A stretch of DNA of 64,000 nt from contig NC_021313.1 of the NCBI RefSeq assembly GCF_000403645.1, positions 2,251,014 to 2,315,013 of the forward strand. The letters are read 5' to 3'. This DNA is from Salinarchaeum sp. Harcht-Bsk1. Its GTDB lineage: Archaea; Halobacteriota; Halobacteria; Halobacteriales; Salinarchaeaceae. The number at the start of each line of letters is the position of its first letter. Within the stretch, counting starts at the first letter, position 1. Positions 41,898 through 49,937 of this stretch are shown here, one piece after another. A program made the position numbers and the translations under genes. The notes below the pieces were generated by a model. The model saw nothing but the letters and a program-made list of their open reading frames with translations. It was not told where the DNA came from and did no database searches.

Positions 41898-42365
41898 ATG
41901 CTTGGTCCACCGATCGACGCGTGGTACGTCTGGATCGGCGTCTCGCTGGTCTCGCTCGCCGTGCTGGGCGTGGCCGTCGTCGCGACGCCCGAACCGCTAT
42001 CGAACGCCGAGGCCGCGGCGGAGACGATCGAACAGGTCGATTCGAGCCGGCCACCCGCCACCGCGACGCACGACATCGACGCCGAGCGCGTTCGGATCGG
42101 CGAGTACCGGCTCGTCCTGGAGGGCGAGGACACCGAGCGTGCGACGATCGATCACGGCCGAATGGCGGCGGCGCCCCGCGGGACCGACCTCCGGCGGGTC
42201 GCCCTCGGCGCGTCGCCGGAGTCAGTCTTCGCTTCGGAGTGGGCGTTCGGCGAGGCCGTCGAAGCCGCACGGTCGGAGCAACGGATCGTCGAACCGGCCG
42301 GTGATCGGCTGGTCGTCCGGAAAGTCAGCTACGGAGGCTCGAATGTCCTGCTCGTCACGGCGTGA
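41898..42365 (+). CDS. membrane-anchored protein of the filament-like locus (DUF7283-like)
   Basis: A 155-residue protein with one N-terminal anchor (AWYVWIGVSLVSLAVLGVAV, residues 8-29), a helix EPLSNAEAAAETIEQVD and a beta-rich soluble domain (RVRIGEYRLVLEGEDTERAT). A TATA-like CCTTTAGG (41865-41872) suggests a separate promoter for the pilin-like block. The stop lies inside the next gene. The layout resembles minor pseudopilins with a processed anchor, but no clear prepilin peptidase site is seen. Confidence 0.7.
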   Translation: MLGPPIDAWYVWIGVSLVSLAVLGVAVVATPEPLSNAEAAAETIEQVDSSRPPATATHDIDAERVRIGEYRLVLEGEDTERATIDHGRMAAAPRGTDLRRVALGASPESVFASEWAFGEAVEAARSEQRIVEPAGDRLVVRKVSYGGSNVLLVTA

Positions 42366-42813
42366 GGACAGCGTCCACGCCGGGGAGTCCGGGATCGTGC
42401 GTTCCTGGGTGGCGGGATCCGTGATTGCCGACCAGCGTGGCCAGACCGAGCCGATCGCGGCCCTGGTCGCGCTGCTCGCGATCGCGATCGGGCTCGGTCT
42501 CTACGCCGGGGTCGCTGCGGACCAGTCGCCGAGTCGCGACGGGACGAACGCCGAAGCGACGATGCAGCGGGTGGAAGCTGCGATTCTCGAGGATGGGGTG
42601 TTCAGCGATCACGGCGATCGATCGGTCCTCCCCGAGCGATTCGGTCGACCCGGAGAGACTGTGCGTATCGAGATCACGGATGCCGACGGTTTCGTCTGGA
42701 CGCTCGGTCCACGTGCTCCACCCGGCGCGGCGAGTGCCTCCAGACCGATTACACTCGATTGGGGACGGAACCGTATCCCGGCGCAACTCACTGTCTGGGT
42801 GTGGGAATCGTGA
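42343..42813 (+). CDS. pilin-like protein with RGQTEP motif (DUF7285-like)
   Basis: A 156-residue protein from the ATG at 42343, overlapping the previous gene by 23 bases; a GTG at 42397 is an alternative. The key segment is DQRGQTEPIAALVALLAIAI, a charged Arg-Gly followed by a Gln-Thr-Glu and a hydrophobic helix, the layout of class III signal sequences of type IV pilin-like proteins. The soluble part is beta-rich and ends ITLDWGRNRIPAQLTVWVW. The stop overlaps the next start (GTGA at 42810-42813). Confidence 0.7.
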   Translation: MSCSSRREDSVHAGESGIVRSWVAGSVIADQRGQTEPIAALVALLAIAIGLGLYAGVAADQSPSRDGTNAEATMQRVEAAILEDGVFSDHGDRSVLPERFGRPGETVRIEITDADGFVWTLGPRAPPGAASASRPITLDWGRNRIPAQLTVWVWES

Positions 42814-43799
42814 TCCGATGCATTGCGCCGAGCGCCGCCCAGAATCGAGCGATCAGCACGGTCCTCGACGCTGCGATCTTCCTCTTGCTCGTCAGTGCCG
42901 CGATCGGACTGCTGTATACCGTGCCACAAACTGGCGACGATGCGAGGGCCGATCCCGACGTCGCGGCGGAGACTACGACGACGCTCGCAACTTCGATCGC
43001 GACGATCGACTACGTGCCGACAGCGGACGGTGACGCCGACTCGTCGACCACCAACCGCTCGGACCGCGGGACGATCACCGAACTGCTCGCGGAGACGACC
43101 GTCGCGAACGCCGAGCTTCGAGGGGAGGCGTTCACACGCGCTCCGAATCACGAGGCAGCCGTCCGGAACGCGACACGGCGGACGATCCGGCGGATCGACG
43201 GTGACGTCGAGGTGCAGGTCCGGACCCGCTGGCGGCCACTCTCCGGTTCCGGGCTCCGCGGCGGCATCGTCGTCGGCCCATCGCCGCCGGCCGACGCGGA
43301 CGTGCACGCCGCGACGATGCGAGTCCCGGTCGGTACTGGCACCTCCGTCGGGGCGGCGCGACCCGACTGGTTCGCGCCGACGGCACCACCCTGGACCGAA
43401 CTCGAGACTGTCGAGAGCGCCGACGACCGCCGGTTCGGCCGTCGAACGTCGCTCGAGACCGTCACAGCCCGGGGCGACTGCCGCGGGCTCGCTGGCGTGC
43501 TGGCGGCTCGCGCCGTCGGCACCGCGTTCCCGCCTGAGCAGACGGCGATCGCGATGCGCGAAGAGAGCAACGCCGCCGAGGCGATCGAAACGCGGTACGT
43601 TACGGCTGGACGCGCGCTCGGTTTGCGCCAGGATGGCCTGCCACTGAACGACGACGTTCGCCACCTGAGCGGCTTTCTCGCAGGCGAACTCGCCGCGCCG
43701 TTCCAGGCGGCTTGCGAGGGGTACGAGACGCCCGAGATCGCCGCGAGTCGAGCGGCGCCCGAAATCGTCACCGTGTCCGTCAGGACGTGGTCGCCGTGA
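42810..43799 (+). CDS. pilin-like secreted protein (DUF7284-like)
   Basis: A 329-residue protein from the GTG at 42810, overlapping the previous stop by four bases. The N-terminus contains AAQNRAISTVLDAAIFLLLV, a short charged lead followed by a hydrophobic helix like the preceding protein, then about 290 Thr/Ala/Asp-rich residues with NATRRTIRRIDGDVEVQVRT. The stop overlaps the next GTG (GTGA at 43796-43799). It is probably an exported or filament-associated protein. Confidence 0.7.
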   Translation: MIRCIAPSAAQNRAISTVLDAAIFLLLVSAAIGLLYTVPQTGDDARADPDVAAETTTTLATSIATIDYVPTADGDADSSTTNRSDRGTITELLAETTVANAELRGEAFTRAPNHEAAVRNATRRTIRRIDGDVEVQVRTRWRPLSGSGLRGGIVVGPSPPADADVHAATMRVPVGTGTSVGAARPDWFAPTAPPWTELETVESADDRRFGRRTSLETVTARGDCRGLAGVLAARAVGTAFPPEQTAIAMREESNAAEAIETRYVTAGRALGLRQDGLPLNDDVRHLSGFLAGELAAPFQAACEGYETPEIAASRAAPEIVTVSVRTWSP

Positions 43800-46700
43800 G
43801 ACTCGCCGAGGACGAGCGCGGCCGGGTCCCGTTCGCCCTGATCGGCGTCCTGCTCCTCCTGGGATCGGTCGCCGTCGCGACCGTCCAGCTCGACGACAGT
43901 CGCATCGACCAGAACGTGGCTCTCGCAGGGGATCGGGCGGAGGCGGCCGCAGAGACGACGCTTCGCGACGCCGTCCGCGACGCTGGCGCACGAGCGGCTG
44001 CGAACCCCGTGATCACGCCGGCCGAGACGACCTACGGCGAGGTCCTGGATCAGGACAGGCCCTATCGCTCCTACCTCGAGTTGCTGATCGCGATCGAGCT
44101 CCGCGAACGCCTCGACGGGACGACACAGCGCGTCGGGAACGCGACGGCGACGGTCGCGCTCCAGCCGATCGAGGATCCCGCTAGCGCCCGGGCAGCGATC
44201 GAGGCGACGACCGTCTCGGCGACGGACCGCGGACTCGTCGCCGTTACGGTCGAGGACGTTCCGATCGCGATCCAGCGTGACGAATCGACCGTCGCTCGCC
44301 GCCACCGCACGCTCTCCGTGAACGTCACGACCCCGGTGCTCACGCTCCACGAGCGGACCACGACGTTCGACGATCGGCTCAGCGGCGAGACGCTCGAGGT
44401 CGGCAGTCTGAGTCGGGGGCTGACCGGTGGCCTCTACGGGCTCGGCTGGACGCGTGGCTACGGCCAGTACCTCGGCCTCCCGATCGAGGACGTGATCGCG
44501 AACGGGCACGTCGAACTCGTGACGAACCTCGCGATGCTCGATGTCCAGCGGTCGGTGTTCGGGAACTCCGATCGCGAGGGCGAACGCCGGCTCGCCGAAG
44601 CAGCGGTCGCCGCTGCCGAAGAACAGGCCGTCGGTGCGATCGCTGGCGGGTTCCGGGACGCAGCCCTGCCCTACAACGAATCGACGCAGTTCGCCGAGCC
44701 GTCCGTCGACCCGCCCGAGGATCGCTCGACGACCGTCGGCGTGAACGACACGGCCGACAGAGCGCTCGCGGACCTTCTCGACGGCGAGTCCAACGGCGAT
44801 GCGACGCCCGTCGGCGACGACGCGGGCTCCGAGCCCTGGGAGTACGCCCTCCGCGAGTACGCCGAGACGGCGGCCTCCATCGACGCACGGCTGCGCACCG
44901 AACGCGTCCGTCACGAGCGCACGCTCGTCGATCGGGAGCGCCCGACGGGCAGCGGCTGGACTCGCGTCGGCGTCGTGGACACGGAACCAGTCATCGAGGC
45001 CGTCAGAGAGGGTGACGCGCGACTTCCCGAATCCGAGGCGGGCTGGTACCGTGAACGCGAGCACACCCGGGTGGTCGAACTGACCGAGATCGAGACGGTC
45101 CGCTACCGACACGAGAACGGAACGATCCGGAACGGCGCGGATCGGTACTCCCGCGAGGTCGACGTGGGGCTGGCGATCGGGAGCCGACCACTCCCGCGGT
45201 CCTGGATCCCGGAGCGGTCGATCGGTACGACCGACGGAGACCGCTACCAGGCCCTGGTCGATCGGGCGGAAACGCGGTTGCTCGCGGAGCGAGGTGGCGT
45301 CGACGAGATTGCCAGGACGGTCGCAGCGACCGGCGAACTCACCGGCGACGCCACCGTCAGTCCCGACGACGAGGCAACCGAGACGATCTCGCGGGCGGCG
45401 TACGCCGCGCTGATTCCCGATCGTGAAGCGATCCGGGACGTGCAGACCCGGGCACCCGTCACCCACGCTCTCACGGGCGCGTCGCCGATCGCCGATCTGC
45501 GGGAACGGATCCGTGCCGACGCCGAGCGGTACCGCTCGATTCCCGCCGAGTACGGCAGTCTCGAGGAGCGAGCGGTGGTCTCCGCAGAAGGACTCTATCT
45601 CGACCACGTCCTCCGGCGTCTCGGCGAGCGATCCTCGGGTGCCAGCGGCGTCCGCGAGTCCGTCACCGAGAAGATCGGTGCCTCCCACGACGCCGGGCTC
45701 GACGCGCTGCTCGACGTCGGGATGAACTACGCGCGGCCCGAACCGGCGACGATCGACGCCCAGCGTCCCGCACCGGATCTGGATCTCACCGTCGACGCCG
45801 GTCCGGGCTATCTCTCACGCGAGGCGGAAACGGAAACGACCGTTCCACCGCCACGAGATCCCTACCACCCGATCGGCGTGCGGACGTCGACGATCGCATC
45901 ACTGCCCACGGATCACGTCACCCAGAAGATCGCGAACTTCGTCACCGGCCTGTTCGGCGAGGAACGGGAAGAGCGAGCGCCGCTCCCGATGGCTGCCCGG
46001 ACGCTCCGCAGCGTCGACGCCATCGACGAGGAACGCGCAGCAGACGGCGGGCTCGCCCAGCCCCGGAGCGAGCTACGGGACGCGGTCGGGAGCGGGCTCG
46101 AGGACGTCAACGACGCGGCGGTCGACGCGCTCGAAGCCGAGACGTCGCTTGACGAGGAGGCGGCTACGTCGGTGGTGACCGAGGCGCTCGATCGGTGGAG
46201 CGACGACGCGACCCGCGTGATCGCCTACGACGACGGGCGCGCGACGGCGGCGGTCGCCGAGGTTGCCGGGAGCCGGGACGGCGTCTCCAGGACGGATGCC
46301 GATCGCGCACAGACGATGATGCGCGACGCCGTCGCGGAGAACTTCTCGGACGACAGCACCCACGTCGCGCTGGACACGGTGGAGTCAACGTCCGAGCCAG
46401 CCCGACGGATCGTCGAGAGCGCAGTCCAGGAGGGCGTCGAGCAGGCCAACGAGCAGATCGTCAACGCGACGCAGGATCGCATCAGGCGAGCGACCGGGCT
46501 CTCCGTCCTCCCGACGCGGGGCGTCCCCGTCACGCCGGTCCCTGGCTGGTGGTACGCGACGGCGAACGTCTGGCACGTCGAGGTCCACGGAACGTACGCG
46601 AGCTTCGCGGTTCGAGCCGAGCAGGGCGGTCCGAGCGGGGGGAGCCAGCTAAGCTACGTCCGGGACGGCGGCGGGGTCCACGTCGATGTCGACGGTGACG

Positions 46701-46933
46701 GCCGTCCGGAGCGCCTCGGCGCTTCGAGCCGGATCCAGTTCTACGCGTCCACCACCGTCGCGGTCGTCGTCCCGACCGGTGGCGGTGGCGTCGGGAACGA
46801 GGGGACCGGATTCGTCGACGTGAGTCCGGGCTGGAACGCGACTCGACGCGGGCCCGACTGCCCCCAAACTCCCGGTGGCGTCGGCCAGTCCAGTCCGAAC
46901 TCGTGTTCGAATCCCTGGCACGAGGCAGGGTGA
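43796..46933 (+). CDS. very large secreted protein with N-terminal anchor (DUF7286-like)
   Basis: A 1045-residue protein from the GTG at 43796, overlapping the previous stop by four bases; further upstream starts would overlap the neighbour more. The N-terminus is EDERGRVPFALIGVLLLLGS, then a long helical and beta extracellular region with Asp/Glu/Thr, many NATA- or NETA-like N-glycosylation sequons, and TLHERTTTFDDRLSGETLEV. Near the C-terminus PTRGVPVTPVPGWWYATANV and WHVEVHGTYASFAVRAEQGG are followed by a Cys pair, CPQTPGGV and SCSNPW. It is probably the major surface component of the locus. No enzyme motif is recognised. Confidence 0.75.
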   Translation: MRLAEDERGRVPFALIGVLLLLGSVAVATVQLDDSRIDQNVALAGDRAEAAAETTLRDAVRDAGARAAANPVITPAETTYGEVLDQDRPYRSYLELLIAIELRERLDGTTQRVGNATATVALQPIEDPASARAAIEATTVSATDRGLVAVTVEDVPIAIQRDESTVARRHRTLSVNVTTPVLTLHERTTTFDDRLSGETLEVGSLSRGLTGGLYGLGWTRGYGQYLGLPIEDVIANGHVELVTNLAMLDVQRSVFGNSDREGERRLAEAAVAAAEEQAVGAIAGGFRDAALPYNESTQFAEPSVDPPEDRSTTVGVNDTADRALADLLDGESNGDATPVGDDAGSEPWEYALREYAETAASIDARLRTERVRHERTLVDRERPTGSGWTRVGVVDTEPVIEAVREGDARLPESEAGWYREREHTRVVELTEIETVRYRHENGTIRNGADRYSREVDVGLAIGSRPLPRSWIPERSIGTTDGDRYQALVDRAETRLLAERGGVDEIARTVAATGELTGDATVSPDDEATETISRAAYAALIPDREAIRDVQTRAPVTHALTGASPIADLRERIRADAERYRSIPAEYGSLEERAVVSAEGLYLDHVLRRLGERSSGASGVRESVTEKIGASHDAGLDALLDVGMNYARPEPATIDAQRPAPDLDLTVDAGPGYLSREAETETTVPPPRDPYHPIGVRTSTIASLPTDHVTQKIANFVTGLFGEEREERAPLPMAARTLRSVDAIDEERAADGGLAQPRSELRDAVGSGLEDVNDAAVDALEAETSLDEEAATSVVTEALDRWSDDATRVIAYDDGRATAAVAEVAGSRDGVSRTDADRAQTMMRDAVAENFSDDSTHVALDTVESTSEPARRIVESAVQEGVEQANEQIVNATQDRIRRATGLSVLPTRGVPVTPVPGWWYATANVWHVEVHGTYASFAVRAEQGGPSGGSQLSYVRDGGGVHVDVDGDGRPERLGASSRIQFYASTTVAVVVPTGGGGVGNEGTGFVDVSPGWNATRRGPDCPQTPGGVGQSSPNSCSNPWHEAG

Positions 46934-46970
46934 GAAAGGCACTTGCCCGCGCTCGCCGAACACCCGGCCG

Positions 46971-47405
46971 ATGCTACACGAGGAGCGGACGTCGGTCGAC
47001 GCCGAGACGCCCGCCGGACTCGCCGAAGAGTACTGCACGGAACTGGGTGCGATCGTCGAGGCCCACGGCGTGGACGACGTCGCTGCCGACACCGGGATCG
47101 ACGAGGCGACGCTTCGCGCGCTCGTCGACGGCGACGCCGAGCGTGCGGCAGCCGCACTCGACCTCGAGGACGCGGCCGCGATCCAGGCGCTCGACTCCGC
47201 CCTCGACGCGGACGCGATCTACGCGGAAGCGTGCGACCACCTCCTGCTCGGGATGTCGATGGCCGTCCTCGACGTGGACACGATCGCCGCTGAGTACGAG
47301 GGCGAACGCTCCGGGAAGGGGATCCAGCAGCGCATCGAACGCCGCGCACCGATGACGCTCGCGGAGTACGCACGCATCGAGCACTTCGTGGCGAACCGAC
47401 GCTGA
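46971..47405 (+). CDS. small helical protein (DUF5791-like)
   Basis: A 144-residue acidic, Ala/Asp-rich helical protein from the ATG at 46971. It contains GVDDVAADTGIDEATLRALV, an HTH-like helix pair, then EACDHLLLGMSMAVLDVDTI and APMTLAEYARIEHFVANRR at the end. I recall it as haloarchaeal DUF5791. The final codons and stop are part of the tandem repeat that continues downstream. It follows the filament-like locus on the same strand after 37 bases but has its own start context. Confidence 0.75.
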   Translation: MLHEERTSVDAETPAGLAEEYCTELGAIVEAHGVDDVAADTGIDEATLRALVDGDAERAAAALDLEDAAAIQALDSALDADAIYAEACDHLLLGMSMAVLDVDTIAAEYEGERSGKGIQQRIERRAPMTLAEYARIEHFVANRR

Positions 47406-47530
47406 CCGCGGCGGCGGGAAGCGCGAACCGACGCTGACTGCGGCGGCGGGAAGCGCGAACCGACGCTGACCACGGCGGCTGGAAGCGCGAACCGACGCTG
47501 ACCGCGGAAGCGGGGAGCACGAGACGACGT
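47394..47530 (+). repeat. tandem repeat of 31-32 bases starting at the DUF5791 gene end
   Basis: GAACCGACGCTGACCGCGGC begins units at 47394, 47426, 47458 (here one C shorter) and 47489, followed by a decaying unit. The first unit contains the gene's last codons and TGA, so later units copy the stop codon. The array then degrades into GC-rich sequence. Confidence 0.7.
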
Positions 47531-47676
47531 AGACCGCGGAGCCGACGAGCGAAAGCCGACGATGATCCCGAACGTGGGCTGCACGAGTCGACGCTACCGG
47601 CCAAGCGAGGGCTTGGATCCTGGACTCGAATGCATCGACCGCCGTCGTTTTGCCTCGCCGCGCCATTCGATCGCGC
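47531..47676. other. spacer between the tandem repeat and the epimerase gene
   Basis: About 145 bases with no gene seen. A CGTTTTGC stretch at 47646-47653 is a possible TATA box for the gene at 47677. Confidence 0.35.
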
Positions 47677-48606
47677 ATGCAGGTCGCCATCCTCGGCTGC
47701 GGCTACGTCGGGCTCGAACTCGGCCGCCAACTCGTCGAGCGAGGACACGACGTCGTCGGCGTTCGACGGTCGGCGCAGGGCGTCGCGACGATCGAGGACG
47801 CCGGTTTCGACGCGGTGCAGGTCGACGTCACGGACTCCGACGCGCTCGCGGCGGTGCCCGACGTCGACGCCGTGGTCTTCATCGCGAGTTCTGGTGGCCG
47901 CGGCGCCGAGGCCGCCAGGGAGATCTACGTCGACGGGCTCCGGACGACGATCGACCACTTCGGCGGGCGCGAGTCGACGCCCGAACAGCTTCTCTACACC
48001 TCCAGCACGGGCGTCTACGGCGACCACGACGGCGACTGGGTGGACGAGACGACGCCGATCGAGCCGACGACGGAGAAGACCGCCGTGCTCGCGGAGGCCG
48101 AGCGGATCGCGACGGAGGTGGCCGCCGAACACGGGATGGACGGGAGCGTCGTCCGCTTCGCCGGACTCTACGGCCCGGATCGCTACCGGCTGGAGCGCTA
48201 CGTCGAGGGGCCGGTCACCGAAGGCTACCTGAACATGATTCACCGTGACGACGCGGCGGGGATCGTTCGGTTCGTGCTGGAGGAGACCGCGGATCGACGC
48301 GACGGTGATAGCGACTCGTGGCCGGACCCGCTGCTCCCGAACGACGTCCTCCTCGCGGTCGACGACGAGCCGGTTTCGAAGTGGGCGTTCGCGGACTGGC
48401 TCGCCGAGGAGTGTGGCGAGCCCGCTCCAGAGAAGCGGACCATCGAGGAGCGGCTCGCTACAGGCGATCTCTCCGAGCCAGCAGAGCGCCGACTGCGGAC
48501 GAGCAAGCGCTGCTCGAACGACCTCCTCCACGAGGTCGGCTACGAACTGGCCTATCCGACGTTCCGGGAGGGGTATCGGCAGGCGATCGAGGCCTATGGT
48601 GCGTGA
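47677..48606 (+). CDS. NAD(P)-dependent epimerase/dehydratase-like SDR
   Basis: A 309-residue protein from the ATG at 47677. The NAD-binding start is VAILGCGYVGLELGRQL, then VVGVRRSAQGVATIED and VDVTDSDALAAVPDVDAVV, a TSSTGVYGDHDGDWVDET segment and the YRLERY region in place of a typical YxxxK. Such extended SDRs act as epimerases, dehydratases or reductases; the missing classic YxxxK makes the reaction uncertain. It precedes the DHH genes but is probably transcribed alone. Confidence 0.8.
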   Translation: MQVAILGCGYVGLELGRQLVERGHDVVGVRRSAQGVATIEDAGFDAVQVDVTDSDALAAVPDVDAVVFIASSGGRGAEAAREIYVDGLRTTIDHFGGRESTPEQLLYTSSTGVYGDHDGDWVDETTPIEPTTEKTAVLAEAERIATEVAAEHGMDGSVVRFAGLYGPDRYRLERYVEGPVTEGYLNMIHRDDAAGIVRFVLEETADRRDGDSDSWPDPLLPNDVLLAVDDEPVSKWAFADWLAEECGEPAPEKRTIEERLATGDLSEPAERRLRTSKRCSNDLLHEVGYELAYPTFREGYRQAIEAYGA

Positions 48607-48661
48607 TCCGGTCGTGTCCGTCGGTAACGGCCTCCTGCGATGTCTCGGAATCGGGGCAACG

Positions 48662-48670
48662 ATTTAGTTG
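48662..48670 (+). promoter_or_regulatory. TATA-like element of the membrane DHH gene
   Basis: ATTTAGTTG, 23-31 bases upstream of the ATG at 48693. Confidence 0.45.
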
Positions 48671-48692
48671 ATTCGCTGATTCGAAGGCGTAT

Positions 48693-49862
48693 ATGCAGTT
48701 CGAGCAGGCCGCGGGCGTCGTCGGGCAGGTCGACGCCGTCTCCGGCATCGATCCGCTGCTCATCGCCGCGGCCGTAGTCGTCGTGCTGGTCGTGGTCGCC
48801 GTAACGTCCTGGACGTTCCTCAGGTTCCGCCGGTCGCCTGGCGAACGCTTCCAGAAGGCCCTCGCAGGCAGCGAGGAAGTGGCGATCCTCACGCACCCGA
48901 ACCCGGATCCCGACGCGATGGCGTGTGCGATGGGCGCCGCGCGGATCGCCGAGTTCGCGGGCGTCGACGCGACCATCCAGTACGCGGGCCAGATCCGTCA
49001 CCAGGAGAACCGCGCCTTTCGAACGGTCCTCGAGTTCGAGGCCGAACAGATCGAGGCGAAATCCGACGTCGCCTGCGACGACGTCGTCCTGGTCGATCAC
49101 AACGTGCCCAGGGGATTCCCGGGCGCGGAAGGCGTCGAGCCGATCGCCGTCGTCGACCACCACCCCGGCAACGGCGTCGGCACGCGCTTCACCGACGTGC
49201 GGCCCGAGCGCGGCTCCTGTGCGAGCATCATCGCGGACTACTTCCAGGACCTCGGTGCCGATCGGTACGGCCCGGAGGACACGCCGCCGGAGGACGGCGG
49301 ACTGTACGTCGACGCCCCACTCGCGACGGGGCTGGTGTTCGGGCTTCAGTCCGACACGAACCGGCTGACGGAGGGAGCGACGCAGGCCGATTTCGACGCC
49401 TGCTCCTATCTCTACCCGTCGATCGACAGCGACCTGCTCGAACGCATCGCGGACCCGGAGGTCACCGCCGAGACGCTCGACGTCAAGGCGCGGGCGATCC
49501 AGAACCGCCAGATCGACGGCTCGTTCGCGGTCAGCCACGTCGGCGAGATCACCGACGCCGACACGATTCCCCAGTCCGCCGACGAACTGGTGCGTCTCGA
49601 GGGCGTCGGCGCCGTCGTCGTGATGGGCGAGCGCGACGGGGTGCTACACCTCTCGGGGCGCTCCCGGGACGACCGCGTCCACATGGGCGAGGCGCTGGAG
49701 GCGGCCGTCGAGAGCGTTCCGATGGCGAGCGCCGGCGGTCACGCCCGGATGGGCGGCGGTCAGCTCTCGATCGATCACATGGAGGGGATCGGGCCCTCTG
49801 CCGGCATGGACGTCCCCCAACTGACCGAGCGGCTGTTCGACTGTCTGCGCGGCGACGTCTGA
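48693..49862 (+). CDS. membrane-anchored DHH/DHHA1 phosphoesterase (GdpP-like layout)
   Basis: A 389-residue protein. One N-terminal helix (LLIAAAVVVVLVVVAVTSWT) is followed by a full DHH domain: NPDPDAMACAMG, VDHNVPRG, VVDHHPGNGVG and QSDTNRL, then a DHHA1 domain with GGHARMGGGQLS. This is the cyclic dinucleotide or nanoRNA phosphodiesterase family; GdpP has the same anchored layout but also PAS and GGDEF-like domains, which are missing. It is followed by a second DHH gene (49938) and a CBS gene. Confidence 0.9.
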   Translation: MQFEQAAGVVGQVDAVSGIDPLLIAAAVVVVLVVVAVTSWTFLRFRRSPGERFQKALAGSEEVAILTHPNPDPDAMACAMGAARIAEFAGVDATIQYAGQIRHQENRAFRTVLEFEAEQIEAKSDVACDDVVLVDHNVPRGFPGAEGVEPIAVVDHHPGNGVGTRFTDVRPERGSCASIIADYFQDLGADRYGPEDTPPEDGGLYVDAPLATGLVFGLQSDTNRLTEGATQADFDACSYLYPSIDSDLLERIADPEVTAETLDVKARAIQNRQIDGSFAVSHVGEITDADTIPQSADELVRLEGVGAVVVMGERDGVLHLSGRSRDDRVHMGEALEAAVESVPMASAGGHARMGGGQLSIDHMEGIGPSAGMDVPQLTERLFDCLRGDV

Positions 49863-49937
49863 GCCGGCGGCTCCGAGTGCTACCCCTGCCAGGCCGGAGA
49901 GCGTACCTTTTTCCCGCAGAAGGCGAGTACCACAGGT

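Noticed and set aside
43148-45688. Very long minus-strand open frame opposite the 1045-residue exported protein
   Set aside because: High GC makes long antisense frames common; the translation is Arg/Asp/Val-rich with no family look and no promoter, while the + strand frame has an anchor and overlaps its neighbours in the usual way.
47394-47530. CRISPR array
   Set aside because: Units are contiguous tandem repeats without unique spacers; no cas genes in the window.
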